A DNA stretch of 64,000 nt, taken from the NCBI RefSeq assembly GCF_000060345.1, contig NC_008571.1:3662501-3726500 (forward strand), in the 5' to 3' direction. Numbering within the stretch: position 1 is the stretch's first letter; each line of letters starts with the position of its first letter. The notes below the pieces were generated by a model, which was not told where the DNA came from, ran no database searches, and saw nothing but the letters and a program-made list of their open reading frames with translations. Source of the DNA: Christiangramia forsetii KT0803. GTDB taxonomy: Bacteria > Bacteroidota > Bacteroidia > Flavobacteriales > Flavobacteriaceae. Shown here piece by piece: positions 28,048 through 37,590 of this stretch. Both the position numbers and the translations under genes were made by a program.

Positions 28048-28517
28048 TTATTTTCTCTAATCTGCTTATCTACATAATGTCTTACCACCTCAGTTACCAC
28101 ACCAAATGCGACGTGAGCAAACAACTCGTTCATCTGCATTCTAATAGGAACATCTGTAGGTTTAGGTTCCAAACCTAAAATTGGTAAAGAGGTTTCGTGG
28201 GTAGATGCCCAGGTGGTGGCGCCAAATGCAATCCCATCCATGGGTCTAAGGCCGTACCGCTCTTTTTTACCATATCCGTAAGCGGCTCCTAACGAACCAC
28301 CCATAGGAATATTCACCAATTGTTCGGCTAAAGCTTCGTTTTCAATGCTGACAGGAGTTCCGGTGATTTTAACCGATAAATCATCAATTATTTTAATTTG
28401 AGCTGAACTTTGTTCGATCTTTCTAACCGGTAAAAATTGCTCAATAAGAGTTTTTACCGCCGTACCGGCTAACCCACCAACGAATCCGGAGATAAGTCCA
28501 CGACTTGTGTTAGACAT
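28044..28517 (-). CDS. DUF1440/YagU-like membrane protein
   Basis: A 157-residue protein starting MSNTSRGLISGFVGGLAGTAVK. It has two Gly-rich hydrophobic segments (residues 7-22, and around GGSLGAAYGYG) and a C-terminal amphipathic helix NELFAHVAFGVVTEVVRHYV. LPILGLEPKPTDVPIRMQMNELFAHVAFG resembles the C-terminal part of E. coli YagU, an inner membrane protein linked to acid resistance. The Met at codon 13 of the longest frame is preferred. Function here is unknown. Confidence 0.7.
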   Translation of the reverse strand: MSNTSRGLISGFVGGLAGTAVKTLIEQFLPVRKIEQSSAQIKIIDDLSVKITGTPVSIENEALAEQLVNIPMGGSLGAAYGYGKKERYGLRPMDGIAFGATTWASTHETSLPILGLEPKPTDVPIRMQMNELFAHVAFGVVTEVVRHYVDKQIRENN

Positions 28518-28627
28518 ATATGAATCTTTCTGAAGAAAAGTACTTACGCTCATAATCTATTTCATTTTTACGAAATAAAATTATTTATATGTTGGCTCAC
28601 ATCCAATCATTTAACATGTATTTGGGA

Positions 28628-28654
28628 TTGCCCCGGCAATTTTTAATATTTTTG
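28628..28654 (+). promoter_or_regulatory. Promoter of the nitrilase-like gene, 3 bases from its ATG
   Basis: TTG (28628-28630) and TATTTTTG (28647-28654) are 16 bases apart; the -7 box is a perfect match to TAnnTTTG. The ATG chosen for the gene begins at 28658, so the transcript start would fall at or next to the A of ATG and the mRNA would be leaderless. Confidence 0.5.
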
Positions 28655-28657
28655 AAT

Positions 28658-29437
28658 ATGAGCGAAAAACTAAATATTGCATTTATACAGGCGAACCTTC
28701 ATTGGGAAGATGCAGAGGCGAATAGAAGGCTTTTTTCAGAAGAAATAGCGAAGATTTCAGAGGGTGTAGAATTAATTATTCTTCCTGAAATGTTTACGAC
28801 GGGATTCAGTATGAACGCCGAAAATCTTGCGGAAGAAACCGAAGCTAAAACCTTAACCTGGATGAGGGAAATCGCCAGGTCTAAATCTACTGCCGTTACC
28901 GGAAGTGTGATCATTACCGAAAATGGGAATTATTACAATCGATTATTTTTCGTTTTTCCGGATGGTTCTTATAAGCTATATGATAAAAGACATACGTTTA
29001 CCCTTGCAAAAGAACATTTAACCTACACTGCGGGAACCGAGCGACTTATAGTTGAATATAAGGGCTGGAAGATATGTCCACTGGTATGTTATGACCTTCG
29101 CTTTCCGGTTTGGGCGCGGAATACGGTAGAATACGATCTTTTAATCTATGTCGCCAACTGGCCGGAAAAAAGGGTAAACGCCTGGGATGCATTATTGAAA
29201 GCAAGGGCTATCGAAAACATGAGCTATTGTGTAGGTTTGAACCGCACCGGGGAAGATGGTGACGGTTATGTTTACAATGGACATTCGGCTGCTTATGATC
29301 CTCTGGGAAAAGAATTGACAGAATTAGATCGTTCAGATGAATTTACAGCTGAATTCAGTATTGAAAAAGCCAGTCTAAACGAAGTTAGAAACAAGTTGAA
29401 ATTCCTTCAGGATCGGGATAATTTTACTCTAAACTAA
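28658..29437 (+). CDS. Nitrilase-superfamily amidohydrolase (omega-amidase-like)
   Basis: A carbon-nitrogen hydrolase of 259 residues. The catalytic Glu-Lys-Cys set is Glu44 in LPEMFTTGF, Lys110 in LYDKRHTF and Cys144 in LVCYDLRFP. The CYDLRFP form and NEARxKM-like EENTxTL regions fit omega-amidases such as YafV, which hydrolyse alpha-ketoglutaramate. The start at the ATG of MSEKLNIAFIQANL is preferred; the upstream frame lacks family sequence. It is a short unit with a promoter just before the ATG and overlaps the next, opposite-strand, gene by 14 bases. Confidence 0.93.
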   Translation: MSEKLNIAFIQANLHWEDAEANRRLFSEEIAKISEGVELIILPEMFTTGFSMNAENLAEETEAKTLTWMREIARSKSTAVTGSVIITENGNYYNRLFFVFPDGSYKLYDKRHTFTLAKEHLTYTAGTERLIVEYKGWKICPLVCYDLRFPVWARNTVEYDLLIYVANWPEKRVNAWDALLKARAIENMSYCVGLNRTGEDGDGYVYNGHSAAYDPLGKELTELDRSDEFTAEFSIEKASLNEVRNKLKFLQDRDNFTLN

Positions 29438-31031
29438 AAGTTTCCACTTTGTCCCAATTGCTTCTCACATCTATAGTGTCTTGATAATAAAGGATTCTTT
29501 CCGGATGACGTTTCTGAAGGTAACTTCCGGTGTCCCATTTCATATTCGCATTGGCATCATAAATCACACGGACTAAAAAATCTCCCGGATTAAGGAAATC
29601 AAAAGTGAATTTACCGGAGTTTTCAGAATATTGTTCGGCCAAAACCTCTCCTTTTGTATTAGTTAGCTGTACTATAATTGGATAAGATTTAATATTCTGA
29701 ATATCTAAAACTATCCTCCCGTAATCTGCAGTTGCCTTAGTTCGTACACTCTGAACAATTGTATCGTTGGTATCCTGAAAAAGATCGGTGATAGCCCCGG
29801 GAAATGCTGAAATCTGATAATTATTATCCGGGGTTTTATCGAATTTTAAAACCACTTCATTCTTCATCGGAAAGAATTCGGTTGTAAAAGGAACTTCTGA
29901 AGAATCCTTGTCAATTACTTTTATAAATTCATCTTTATGTTCTACAATTGGCGTGTTAGCCATGAATTTAAAATCTTTATTTATTCCGCCAGATTCTGTA
30001 CTTACTGCCAGGGAATCTCTATCTAAAGTTCCCAATCTGGCAAGCAATAAGGTGTCTCTGGTTTTAGGCGTGGTGACTTCAAAGACAACACTATCCAGTT
30101 CAGGTTTTATATTATACCAGTAATAAAGGCTATCTGTTTTAGGATCTTTTACCATGCGGTAATCAAAACCTTGGGGTGTAGTTGAAAGCACTTTGATATC
30201 AAGACTGTCCAGATCCACAGTACCTTCGTAACCAAAAAGAATTTGATTTCCTTTAAAATGGGAAGGCCGTTTAGGGTCAAATTCCAGTTCTTCCTTAAAA
30301 ACTGTGATATCGTACGTACTGTCTGTTGGAATGGTGACATTTTCAGCAATAAATCCTATTTTTTCGCTTTTAGGATTGTAAAGATAATTCCCGTTATTAT
30401 CCATAATGCCTACCATTTTATAGGTTCCGGCTTTTAAATTTTCAAGAGAAAAAGTAAATGTGCTATCTTGAGAATAGGTTACATACCTTGGAGTTTCCTT
30501 ATAAACTATAGAATCTGTATAAGTAGAATCTACTTCATATAGCATAATAGAAACAGGCTCAGCGGGAGCTTTGAGTTTAGCATCTTTTACGGTGCCTGAA
30601 ACCATAAGCGAATCTATATAATCTCCCGTTGAAAAAACGTATTTAAAGTAATCGTAGGGATTTGCTTCATTGTTGTCTACAATGCTTCTTCCAAAATTTA
30701 TAGCGTACGTTGTATTTTCTTCCAGTGTATCAAAGATCTCGATCTTAATGTCTTTTCTGGCGGTCCCCAAAGGCATAATACTTGGTTTGGGGGTCATTGG
30801 TGGAGAAACAATGATCTGCTGTTGAGGTTTGTCTAATTTTATATATTCATCAAAATAGATCCTAATCTCCTTTTTGTCAAACTGAGTGCTATAATTTTCA
30901 GGATTCGCGCGAATAAATTTTGGAGCTTCTTCATCTATCGGGCCTCCTTCGGGCATTCCTTTTTTAGCACACTGCACCATGGTAAAAAGCAAGATCAAAA
31001 CGATTAAAAATCCGGGTACTTTTTTTATCAT
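29424..31031 (-). CDS. Ig-like (Big_5) domain lipoprotein
   Basis: A 535-residue exported protein with a lipobox at MVQC (Cys21), so a membrane-anchored lipoprotein. Residues about 35-140 form a Big_5 Ig-like domain: APKFIRANPENYSTQF, IRIYFDEYIKL and TTYAINFGRSIVDNNEAN. Two more beta-rich regions follow, the last (about 430-535) with GKFTFDFLNPGDFLVRVIYDAN, similar to Cna-B/SdrD-type folds. In Flavobacteriaceae this gene is often next to comF and the amidohydrolase, as here. It likely works at the cell surface, but its role is unknown. Confidence 0.87.
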   Translation of the reverse strand: MIKKVPGFLIVLILLFTMVQCAKKGMPEGGPIDEEAPKFIRANPENYSTQFDKKEIRIYFDEYIKLDKPQQQIIVSPPMTPKPSIMPLGTARKDIKIEIFDTLEENTTYAINFGRSIVDNNEANPYDYFKYVFSTGDYIDSLMVSGTVKDAKLKAPAEPVSIMLYEVDSTYTDSIVYKETPRYVTYSQDSTFTFSLENLKAGTYKMVGIMDNNGNYLYNPKSEKIGFIAENVTIPTDSTYDITVFKEELEFDPKRPSHFKGNQILFGYEGTVDLDSLDIKVLSTTPQGFDYRMVKDPKTDSLYYWYNIKPELDSVVFEVTTPKTRDTLLLARLGTLDRDSLAVSTESGGINKDFKFMANTPIVEHKDEFIKVIDKDSSEVPFTTEFFPMKNEVVLKFDKTPDNNYQISAFPGAITDLFQDTNDTIVQSVRTKATADYGRIVLDIQNIKSYPIIVQLTNTKGEVLAEQYSENSGKFTFDFLNPGDFLVRVIYDANANMKWDTGSYLQKRHPERILYYQDTIDVRSNWDKVETFSLE

Positions 31032-31166
31032 CAGTTACTTTTATATTTTTTTAATGCAATTTGTACATTATCATTTCGATTAACAGGCAAACCATATGGC
31101 TCCATTTATTGATGAAACTGAAATCTTTCAACAAAGAAACAATTATTTTAAATTACAACGCAAAGC

Positions 31167-31847
31167 TTAGTCGGTAATTGCCATAGTTGCAATGCTAATT
31201 TCTACTTCCTGTGCCTCGTATAATTTTAGGACACAGGCTTCCAGGGTTGCCCCGGTAGTTACAAGATCGTCTACCAAAAGTATATGCTTGCCCCTTATTT
31301 TTTCTGAATTTTGAACCAGCAAGGTATCTTTTAACTTACCCCATCTTGAAAGTCTGTCTTTTAAAGTTTGCGTTTGGGTAGCACTTATTTTTAAGAGAAT
31401 ATCATCAGCGTATTCGGCATTTAGAGATAAGGCCAGTTCTTTTGCAAAATCTTCTACCTGATTATAACCTCTTTGTATCAACTTTGATTTATGAAGGGGA
31501 ACAGGAATGATCATATCAATTTCACCAAACCAGTCAGAGTCTGCAAGTTCCTTTCCCAACCATTGGCCAAAGTAGGTTCCAATCTCACGGTAACCTCGGT
31601 ATTTAAGATCATGAATTAACTGTTGCACTCCAGCTTTTTTCCGAAAATGCAATAATGCCGTAGCTTTTTCTATCTTTACTCTGCCATAAAATACTTTTAT
31701 TACAGGGTTCTCGTTATCAAGGTGGTAACTTGTAATTGGCAGATCATGGAGACAAGAAGTACAGATGAGTTCTTCATTCTTCAATAATTCAGCGTCACAA
31801 ATGTGACATACGCTTGGATAAAGAAGATTGATGAAATCGTGAAACAT
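31167..31847 (-). CDS. ComF family phosphoribosyltransferase-like protein
   Basis: A 226-residue protein with the N-terminal zinc knuckle (Cys14, Cys17, Cys29, Cys32 in CHICD and CTSCL) and the C-terminal phosphoribosyltransferase fold with the PRPP loop ILLVDDLVTTGATLEAC. The middle IIPVPLHKSKLIQRGYNQ is typical. ComF homologues take part in DNA uptake during natural transformation, but in Bacteroidota the link to competence is not shown by this locus. It is divergent from the coiled-coil gene by 60 bases. Confidence 0.92.
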   Translation of the reverse strand: MFHDFINLLYPSVCHICDAELLKNEELICTSCLHDLPITSYHLDNENPVIKVFYGRVKIEKATALLHFRKKAGVQQLIHDLKYRGYREIGTYFGQWLGKELADSDWFGEIDMIIPVPLHKSKLIQRGYNQVEDFAKELALSLNAEYADDILLKISATQTQTLKDRLSRWGKLKDTLLVQNSEKIRGKHILLVDDLVTTGATLEACVLKLYEAQEVEISIATMAITD

Positions 31848-31907
31848 TTGTTAATGGCTTGTACCATACTTGGTTAAACATCTAAATTTACGAACTAAAT
31901 TAAACTT

Positions 31908-32792
31908 ATGATGACAGAAAAAAAGAACAATACCGCATTGAAGATCTTAACCGGTATTCTTGCTGTAGCCCTGGTTGCGCTTAGCATTTATACCATAAAG
32001 TTCTATAATGAGGAAAAGGAAAACAAAGAGATACTTCAAAAAGAAAAATCTGTAATTGAAGATGAACTTAATGAGTTAATCGTGAAATATGATGAAGCGA
32101 TTGATGAAAATGAAGTGATGGATCAGGACCTTGTGAATGCAAGGAATAGAATTTCAACTTTATTGGATTCAGTTAAAGATAATGAAGCTAATCTTGTTTT
32201 GATATCGAGGTACAGAAGAGAAATTGGCAATTTAAAATCTGAAAAAGATCGTCTGTTTAGAGTAGTTGATAGTTTGAGTACGCAAAACCAAATGCTGACA
32301 ACTTCATTAGATAGTACCAGTGTGGCTCTTCAGGAAAGAACAAAATTTTCAGATTCTTTAAAAACCACCAATCAAAGTCTGTCTACTAAAGTTGATAAAG
32401 CTTCAAGGCTGAAAGTGACCAGTCTTTCAGGAGAAGGTGTAATTGTAAGAAATAGCGGTAAGTTGGTAGAAAATGACAATAATCGTCGTGTAGACCAGAT
32501 AAGAACCTGTTTCACTATTACTGGAAATGACCTGGCAGAAGCTGGTGAAAAGAATATGTACGTTCAGGTATATAATCCTGAAAACGAATTGGTAGGTGAC
32601 GAAATGGTTATTCAGCACGAAGGAGGTACTATGGTTTACAGTGCCGCATCCAAAGTTTTTTACGAAAATGAAGAACTTGATGTTTGTATACTCGCCAATA
32701 CTATGGAAGATAAGTTGCTTGAAGGGAATTATAAAGTATATGTATATAATGACGCTATACTTCTTGGTACAGGAAGTTTTAGCCTAAATTAA
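31908..32792 (+). CDS. Membrane-anchored coiled-coil protein, function unknown
   Basis: A 294-residue protein. One membrane segment (about residues 12-29, ILTGILAVALVALSIYTI) is followed by a long heptad-rich coiled coil (about 35-165), then a beta-rich C-terminal domain of about 120 residues with VDQIRTCFTITGNDLAEAGEKN and a short repeated strand pattern. The family is common in flavobacteria and unnamed; the domain would lie in the periplasm. A terminator hairpin follows 20 bases after the stop. Confidence 0.8.
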   Translation: MMTEKKNNTALKILTGILAVALVALSIYTIKFYNEEKENKEILQKEKSVIEDELNELIVKYDEAIDENEVMDQDLVNARNRISTLLDSVKDNEANLVLISRYRREIGNLKSEKDRLFRVVDSLSTQNQMLTTSLDSTSVALQERTKFSDSLKTTNQSLSTKVDKASRLKVTSLSGEGVIVRNSGKLVENDNNRRVDQIRTCFTITGNDLAEAGEKNMYVQVYNPENELVGDEMVIQHEGGTMVYSAASKVFYENEELDVCILANTMEDKLLEGNYKVYVYNDAILLGTGSFSLN

Positions 32793-32812
32793 TCTTAATT
32801 CATAATTTAAAG

Positions 32813-32846
32813 ACCGTCCTGGATATTATTCAGGGCGGTTTTTTTA
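32813..32846 (+). terminator. Rho-independent terminator after the coiled-coil gene
   Basis: ACCGTCCTG (32813-32821) and CAGGGCGGT (32831-32839) pair with one G-U, followed by TTTTTT. It lies directly upstream of the glyS promoter box, so termination and the next start are packed into about 45 bases. Confidence 0.75.
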
Positions 32847-32852
32847 TTTTTG
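32845..32852 (+). promoter_or_regulatory. -7 box of glyS, 4 bases from the ATG
   Basis: TATTTTTG matches TAnnTTTG exactly and overlaps the T run of the preceding terminator. The glyS ATG is at 32857, so the transcript would start at or beside the ATG. No clear -33 TTG is seen in the terminator stem. Confidence 0.5.
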
Positions 32853-32856
32853 CGCC

Positions 32857-34404
32857 ATGGCAAAACAAGAAGACCTTTTTAAAAACGTAATATCCCATGC
32901 AAAAGAGTATGGGTATATTTTCTCATCGAGTGAAATCTATGACGGTTTAAGCGCTGTTTACGATTACGGGCAGAATGGTGCCGAGTTAAAGAAAAATATC
33001 AAAGAATACTGGTGGAGAAGTATGACGCAGCTACATCAGAATATTGTTGGTATAGATGCTGCTATTTTGATGCACCCAACTACCTGGAAAGCTTCAGGTC
33101 ACGTGGATGCTTTTAACGATCCGCTTATAGATAATAAGGACTCTAAGAAGAGGTACAGGGCTGATGTTTTGGTAGAAGATTATGCTGAAAAGCTTCTTCA
33201 GAAAGCTGAAAAGGAAATCACAAAAGCCAAAAAACGTTTCGGGGAAGATTTTGATGAGACGATGTACCGGGAAACCAACCCAAGAGTGAAAAGATATCTT
33301 GATGATAGGAAGGAAATCCTTGAACGTTTGGCAAGTTCTCTTACCAAAGAAGATCTTGCTGATGTAAAGTCCCTGATTGAAGAACTGGAAATCGCAGATC
33401 CAGATACAGGTTCAAAAAACTGGACCGAGGTGAGGCAGTTCAATTTGATGTTTGGGACTAAACTTGGTGCTTCTGCCGATTCTGCTACAGATTTATATTT
33501 GCGTCCGGAAACTGCCCAGGGGATTTTTGTGAATTTCTCGAATGTGCAGAAAACAGGAAGAATGAAGATTCCTTTTGGAATCGCACAAATAGGAAAAGCT
33601 TTCCGTAACGAGATTGTAGCAAGACAATTCATCTTTAGAATGCGCGAGTTTGAACAAATGGAAATGCAATTTTTTGTACGTCCGGGCGAAGAACTGGAAT
33701 GGTACGAGAAATGGAAAGAGATAAGACTGAACTGGCACAGATCACTAGGTCTTGGAGAAGAAAATTACCGTCTACACGATCATGAAAAATTAGCACATTA
33801 TGCTAATGCAGCCGCAGATATAGAATTTGATTTTCCTTTTGGATTTAAAGAATTAGAAGGAATTCATTCAAGAACAGATTTTGATCTGAAAGCTCATGAA
33901 GAACATTCCGGTAAAAAATTAAGATTTTACGATCCTGAATTAAAGGAAAACTATGTGCCATATGTGATTGAAACTTCAATTGGCTTAGATAGAATGTTCC
34001 TTTCTGTTCTTTCGTCATCTTTAAAAGAAGAAGATCTGGGAGACGGGAATACAAGAACAGTCTTGAAGCTTCCTGCAGTTCTGGCGCCAACGAAAGCAGC
34101 AATTCTTCCATTAGTGAAGAAAGACGGACTGCCGGAATTAGCTCAAAAGATCGTTGACGAGCTTAAATGGGATTTTAAAGTTCAATATGATGAAAAAGAT
34201 GCGATTGGAAGAAGGTATAGAAGACAGGATGCAGCAGGAACTCCGTTGTGTATAACTGTAGATCATGATTCTTTAGAGGATAATGCAGTAACCGTTAGAT
34301 TCCGTGACAGTATGGAACAGAAAAGAGTTTCTATTGAGGAGTTGGACACTTTGATAAGAAAAGAAACCGATTTTAAAACCTGGATGAGAGGTTTTTCAGA
34401 ATAA
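32857..34404 (+). CDS. glyS: Glycine--tRNA ligase (dimeric alpha2 type)
   Basis: GlyRS of the eukaryote/archaea-like homodimer type (515 residues), not the alpha2beta2 GlyQS form. The catalytic core shows RPETAQGIFVNF, motif 2 FRNEIVARQFIFRMREFEQMEMQFF, and motif 3 ETSIGLDRMFLSVL. The anticodon-binding domain fills the C-terminal ~110 residues (LAPTKAAILPLV, GRRYRRQDAAGTPLCITVD). The reading begins at ATG 32857, MAKQEDLFKNVISHAKEYG. A clean terminator follows, so the gene is monocistronic. Confidence 0.97.
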   Translation: MAKQEDLFKNVISHAKEYGYIFSSSEIYDGLSAVYDYGQNGAELKKNIKEYWWRSMTQLHQNIVGIDAAILMHPTTWKASGHVDAFNDPLIDNKDSKKRYRADVLVEDYAEKLLQKAEKEITKAKKRFGEDFDETMYRETNPRVKRYLDDRKEILERLASSLTKEDLADVKSLIEELEIADPDTGSKNWTEVRQFNLMFGTKLGASADSATDLYLRPETAQGIFVNFSNVQKTGRMKIPFGIAQIGKAFRNEIVARQFIFRMREFEQMEMQFFVRPGEELEWYEKWKEIRLNWHRSLGLGEENYRLHDHEKLAHYANAAADIEFDFPFGFKELEGIHSRTDFDLKAHEEHSGKKLRFYDPELKENYVPYVIETSIGLDRMFLSVLSSSLKEEDLGDGNTRTVLKLPAVLAPTKAAILPLVKKDGLPELAQKIVDELKWDFKVQYDEKDAIGRRYRRQDAAGTPLCITVDHDSLEDNAVTVRFRDSMEQKRVSIEELDTLIRKETDFKTWMRGFSE

Positions 34405-34430
34405 ATACTCCTTAACTTAAGAATAATTTA

Positions 34431-34460
34431 AAAGGCAATTGATTTATTAATTGCCTTTTT
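34431..34460 (+). terminator. Rho-independent terminator of glyS
   Basis: AAAGGCAATT and AATTGCCTTT are perfect complements around an 8-base loop, with a T run after the right arm. It lies 26 bases after the glyS stop. Confidence 0.85.
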
Positions 34461-34520
34461 TATTTCAATTAAGTCGATAATGTCTATTTTTAAACAATTA
34501 TTTTAGTAAGACTCTTTTAA

Positions 34521-37514
34521 ATGATGAAAAAATTACTTCTTCTATTTTCCTTAAGCTTTATTTTTCATCTTAATGCGTTAGGTCAAACAAATGAGATAGT
34601 TGGCCCGGCATTTATAGATTCAGCAAGTGTAATTAAAACGGGAGCGCTGTCTAAATCCAGGCTTATCCGGCATATTACCAAACCCAAGTTATATAATCCT
34701 CGAAATCGTGGAATTAATAAGGTGGTTCCGGGAAAGGGATTGCCAAAAGTAAAAGACCCTGCCTTGCAAAGCAAAATGGGGGATATTCCTGTTAAAGCCC
34801 CAATATTTTCATTTGACGGAGCGGTTACCAGGTCAACACCTAGTGATCCCACCGGTGCGGTAGGTAGAAATCACTATGTAAACGCATGGAATAGTGCCTT
34901 CGCAATTTGGGATAAAGATGGCAATGAAATTATCCCGCCTTCTTCTTTAGAAAGTATTGGCGGAGCTTTTAATAATGAAACTGATGGAGATCCAATTGTT
35001 TTTTATGATGAAGCTGCAGATAGATTTATTTTGATGCAGTTTAGTGCATCGCCCAGCAGTGGAAGTGCATCTCCTCCGGCTTTATTATTTGCTGTGTCCC
35101 AGGGTCCAGATCCTGTAAACAGCGGCTGGTACACGTATAGATTTGATCTGGGATCCTTGCCAGATTATCCAAAAATTTCTTTGTGGAACGATGGTTATTA
35201 TATTACCACCAACAAAGATGCGTTGGAACCTCAGGGAAAGGAAATTGTATATGTCTTGGAAAGGGATAGGATGCTTCAGGGATCAGATAATGTTAGAATT
35301 TTAGGATTTCCACTTCCGGGGATACAGAATAACGGTTTTTATAGTCCTGCAGGTTTTAGCGTTATGGGCGGGGATTTGCCACCTCCCGGAAATGCTCCAA
35401 TTATATATTTACAGGATGATGAATGGGTGGGTGTTAATCAGGATCATTTAAAATTGTGGCTAATGAATGTAAACTGGGATAATGTTGGTTCTTCAACTAT
35501 TTCAGAAAGCCAGGAAATTACTGATGGAGTCTCACCCTTTACGGCAACCTTTGACGGTGGTGGATTCAAAAATCTACCTCAACCAGGTGATAACTCAGAA
35601 ATAGATGCCCTGCAGGGGGCAATGATGTATATGACGCAGTACCGAAGGTTTGGTACGCATAATTCTGTGGTAATGAATTTTGTGGTAGATGTGGAACCGA
35701 CAGCTGCGAAACATGCGGGAATTAGATGGTATGAACTCAGGCAACCTGCAGATGGTGCGCCCTGGAGTGTGTATCAGGAAGGGACCTATGCTCCAGATAA
35801 TAGTGATAGATTTAGTGGAAGTATAGGAATTGATATGAGAGGAAATATTGCGATGGGTTATACCGTGGTAAACGATAATCCGGCCAATCCTGTTTTTCCA
35901 TCGATTAGGTATACCGGTCGCTTCGTTAATGACCAGTTGGGATTAATGACCGTTCAGGAAGAGTCTATAGTGGAAGGGGAGAGCCCTCAGCCAAGACCGG
36001 AAGGAAGATATGGCGATTATGCCCATTTGAGTATAGACCCCGTAGATGATCTAACATTCTGGCATAATGCAGAATATTTTATAGGGGTAGATAGGGTAAA
36101 TAAAGTTGGCGTGTTCAGGATCGCTGCTAATGAGCCAAATGATGTGGGTGTTGTGGTATTGGTAGGGCCTCAGAATGCAACGCTGACTAATTCTGAAGAA
36201 ATTACTATTAGAATTAGAAATTATGGAACCAACGCTCAATCTAATTTTGAGGTAAGTTACCGTATTGATGGTGGTCCTTTAGTAACAGAAGTTTTTGAGG
36301 AAACCATTCCGGCAGAGAGTTCTGCTGAATTTACTTTTGAAGAAACAGGCGATTTCTCTGAAATTGGAGAAATATATACTTTAACGCTGTCTACAAATCT
36401 TGAAAATGACTCTAACACAAATAATGATTCTATAGAAGTCGAAGTAAAAAACCTGCCTCCTAATGATATTGGAGTGACATCTATCGATTCCCCTTTTACA
36501 GATGAGAACCTAACAAGTACTGAAGAGGTTACCATAACAATTTCAAATTTTGGAGGGGAGCCACAACAGGATTTCCCGGTTAGTTATCAAATAGGAAATA
36601 ATGCTCCGGTTACTGAAACCTTCAATGAAGTGCTTGAAGTGGGTGAAGATGTGGTTTATACATTTAATCAGACTGCGAATTTAGCAAGCTTTGGAAGATA
36701 TAGAATAGAGGCGAGAACCAGATTAGAGAATGATTTTGATCCATCTAACGATGCTGAAACTATTTCTGTGGCAAGCCTCAATTGTATTCCGGAAGGATCA
36801 GATTGTTCACAGGGCGATGGAATATTCTATTTTGAACTTGGAGATTATAGAAATGAGAGAATCCCTTGCACCAATGGTTATATAGATTTTATTGGAGGTA
36901 CTACAGATCTGGATAGATCTCAGGGCGATTTTACGGTTACGGTTGAAACTGGATTTGCTGAAGGTGAAAGGGAAAAATTCTCTATGTGGATAGATTTTAA
37001 CGATAATGCGGTTTTTGAAGACGAAGAACGTGTGATCTCTTCAGAAGTTATTCCGCAGGCGAACAGGTCTTTTTCTTATGATTTTAATATTCCGAGAGAT
37101 GCAGATCTAGGTCAGCATTTACTTAGAATACGAGCTGGAGATACCAATTTCTCAGGAGATCTGAACGATCCGTGTTCAGTAATGGCTTATGGTACCACAC
37201 ATGATTACTCAGTGAATATCACTGATAGTACTCTGGATATCGAAGATTTTATTCTAAATGAAGCTGAATTGGTAGTGATCACGCTCCCTAATCAGGAAGA
37301 TCAATACAGGGTGGTCATGGAAACCAGTTTTGGCGAGCCATTAAGAATAACTGTTCATGATCTTCTAGGGCAAAAATTAATCGAGAATCAGGTGGTGAAC
37401 GATGGGGATGCCTATGTGTATGAACTGGATATGTCGTACGCTGCCCCGGGAGTTTACCTCGTTAGATTCGGAACCAGGAAAGTGGGGAAAGTCAAACGAT
37501 TTATAGTAAAATAA
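34521..37514 (+). CDS. Large secreted protein with CARDB-like repeats, GEVED domain and T9SS sorting tail
   Basis: The 997-residue product has a signal peptide (cleavage after about residue 22, LNALGQ). The N-terminal ~530 residues are beta-rich with repeated Asp/Asn-rich turns and look like a propeller or similar extracellular fold. Two related CARDB-like units follow at about 535-645 and 645-755 (EEITIRIRNYG and EEVTITISNFG). A GEVED domain lies at about 770-895 (MWIDFNDNAVFEDEE, HLLRIRAGD). The last ~70 residues, ITVHDLLGQKLIEN to KRFIVK, are a type A T9SS sorting domain. It is probably exported across the outer membrane. No enzyme motif was recognised. Confidence 0.87.
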   Translation: MMKKLLLLFSLSFIFHLNALGQTNEIVGPAFIDSASVIKTGALSKSRLIRHITKPKLYNPRNRGINKVVPGKGLPKVKDPALQSKMGDIPVKAPIFSFDGAVTRSTPSDPTGAVGRNHYVNAWNSAFAIWDKDGNEIIPPSSLESIGGAFNNETDGDPIVFYDEAADRFILMQFSASPSSGSASPPALLFAVSQGPDPVNSGWYTYRFDLGSLPDYPKISLWNDGYYITTNKDALEPQGKEIVYVLERDRMLQGSDNVRILGFPLPGIQNNGFYSPAGFSVMGGDLPPPGNAPIIYLQDDEWVGVNQDHLKLWLMNVNWDNVGSSTISESQEITDGVSPFTATFDGGGFKNLPQPGDNSEIDALQGAMMYMTQYRRFGTHNSVVMNFVVDVEPTAAKHAGIRWYELRQPADGAPWSVYQEGTYAPDNSDRFSGSIGIDMRGNIAMGYTVVNDNPANPVFPSIRYTGRFVNDQLGLMTVQEESIVEGESPQPRPEGRYGDYAHLSIDPVDDLTFWHNAEYFIGVDRVNKVGVFRIAANEPNDVGVVVLVGPQNATLTNSEEITIRIRNYGTNAQSNFEVSYRIDGGPLVTEVFEETIPAESSAEFTFEETGDFSEIGEIYTLTLSTNLENDSNTNNDSIEVEVKNLPPNDIGVTSIDSPFTDENLTSTEEVTITISNFGGEPQQDFPVSYQIGNNAPVTETFNEVLEVGEDVVYTFNQTANLASFGRYRIEARTRLENDFDPSNDAETISVASLNCIPEGSDCSQGDGIFYFELGDYRNERIPCTNGYIDFIGGTTDLDRSQGDFTVTVETGFAEGEREKFSMWIDFNDNAVFEDEERVISSEVIPQANRSFSYDFNIPRDADLGQHLLRIRAGDTNFSGDLNDPCSVMAYGTTHDYSVNITDSTLDIEDFILNEAELVVITLPNQEDQYRVVMETSFGEPLRITVHDLLGQKLIENQVVNDGDAYVYELDMSYAAPGVYLVRFGTRKVGKVKRFIVK

Positions 37515-37543
37515 TTTATTTCAAATCCTGAATCTATCTGTAT

Positions 37544-37573
37544 TTGTATTTCTTTCAGATAGCCTTATTTTTG
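37544..37573 (+). promoter_or_regulatory. Promoter of xth
   Basis: TTG (37544-37546) and TATTTTTG (37566-37573) are separated by 19 bases, and the -7 box is a perfect match. The xth ATG lies 17 bases after the box. This is the best-formed promoter in the window. Confidence 0.7.
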
Positions 37574-37590
37574 GGAAAAATTCAATATAC

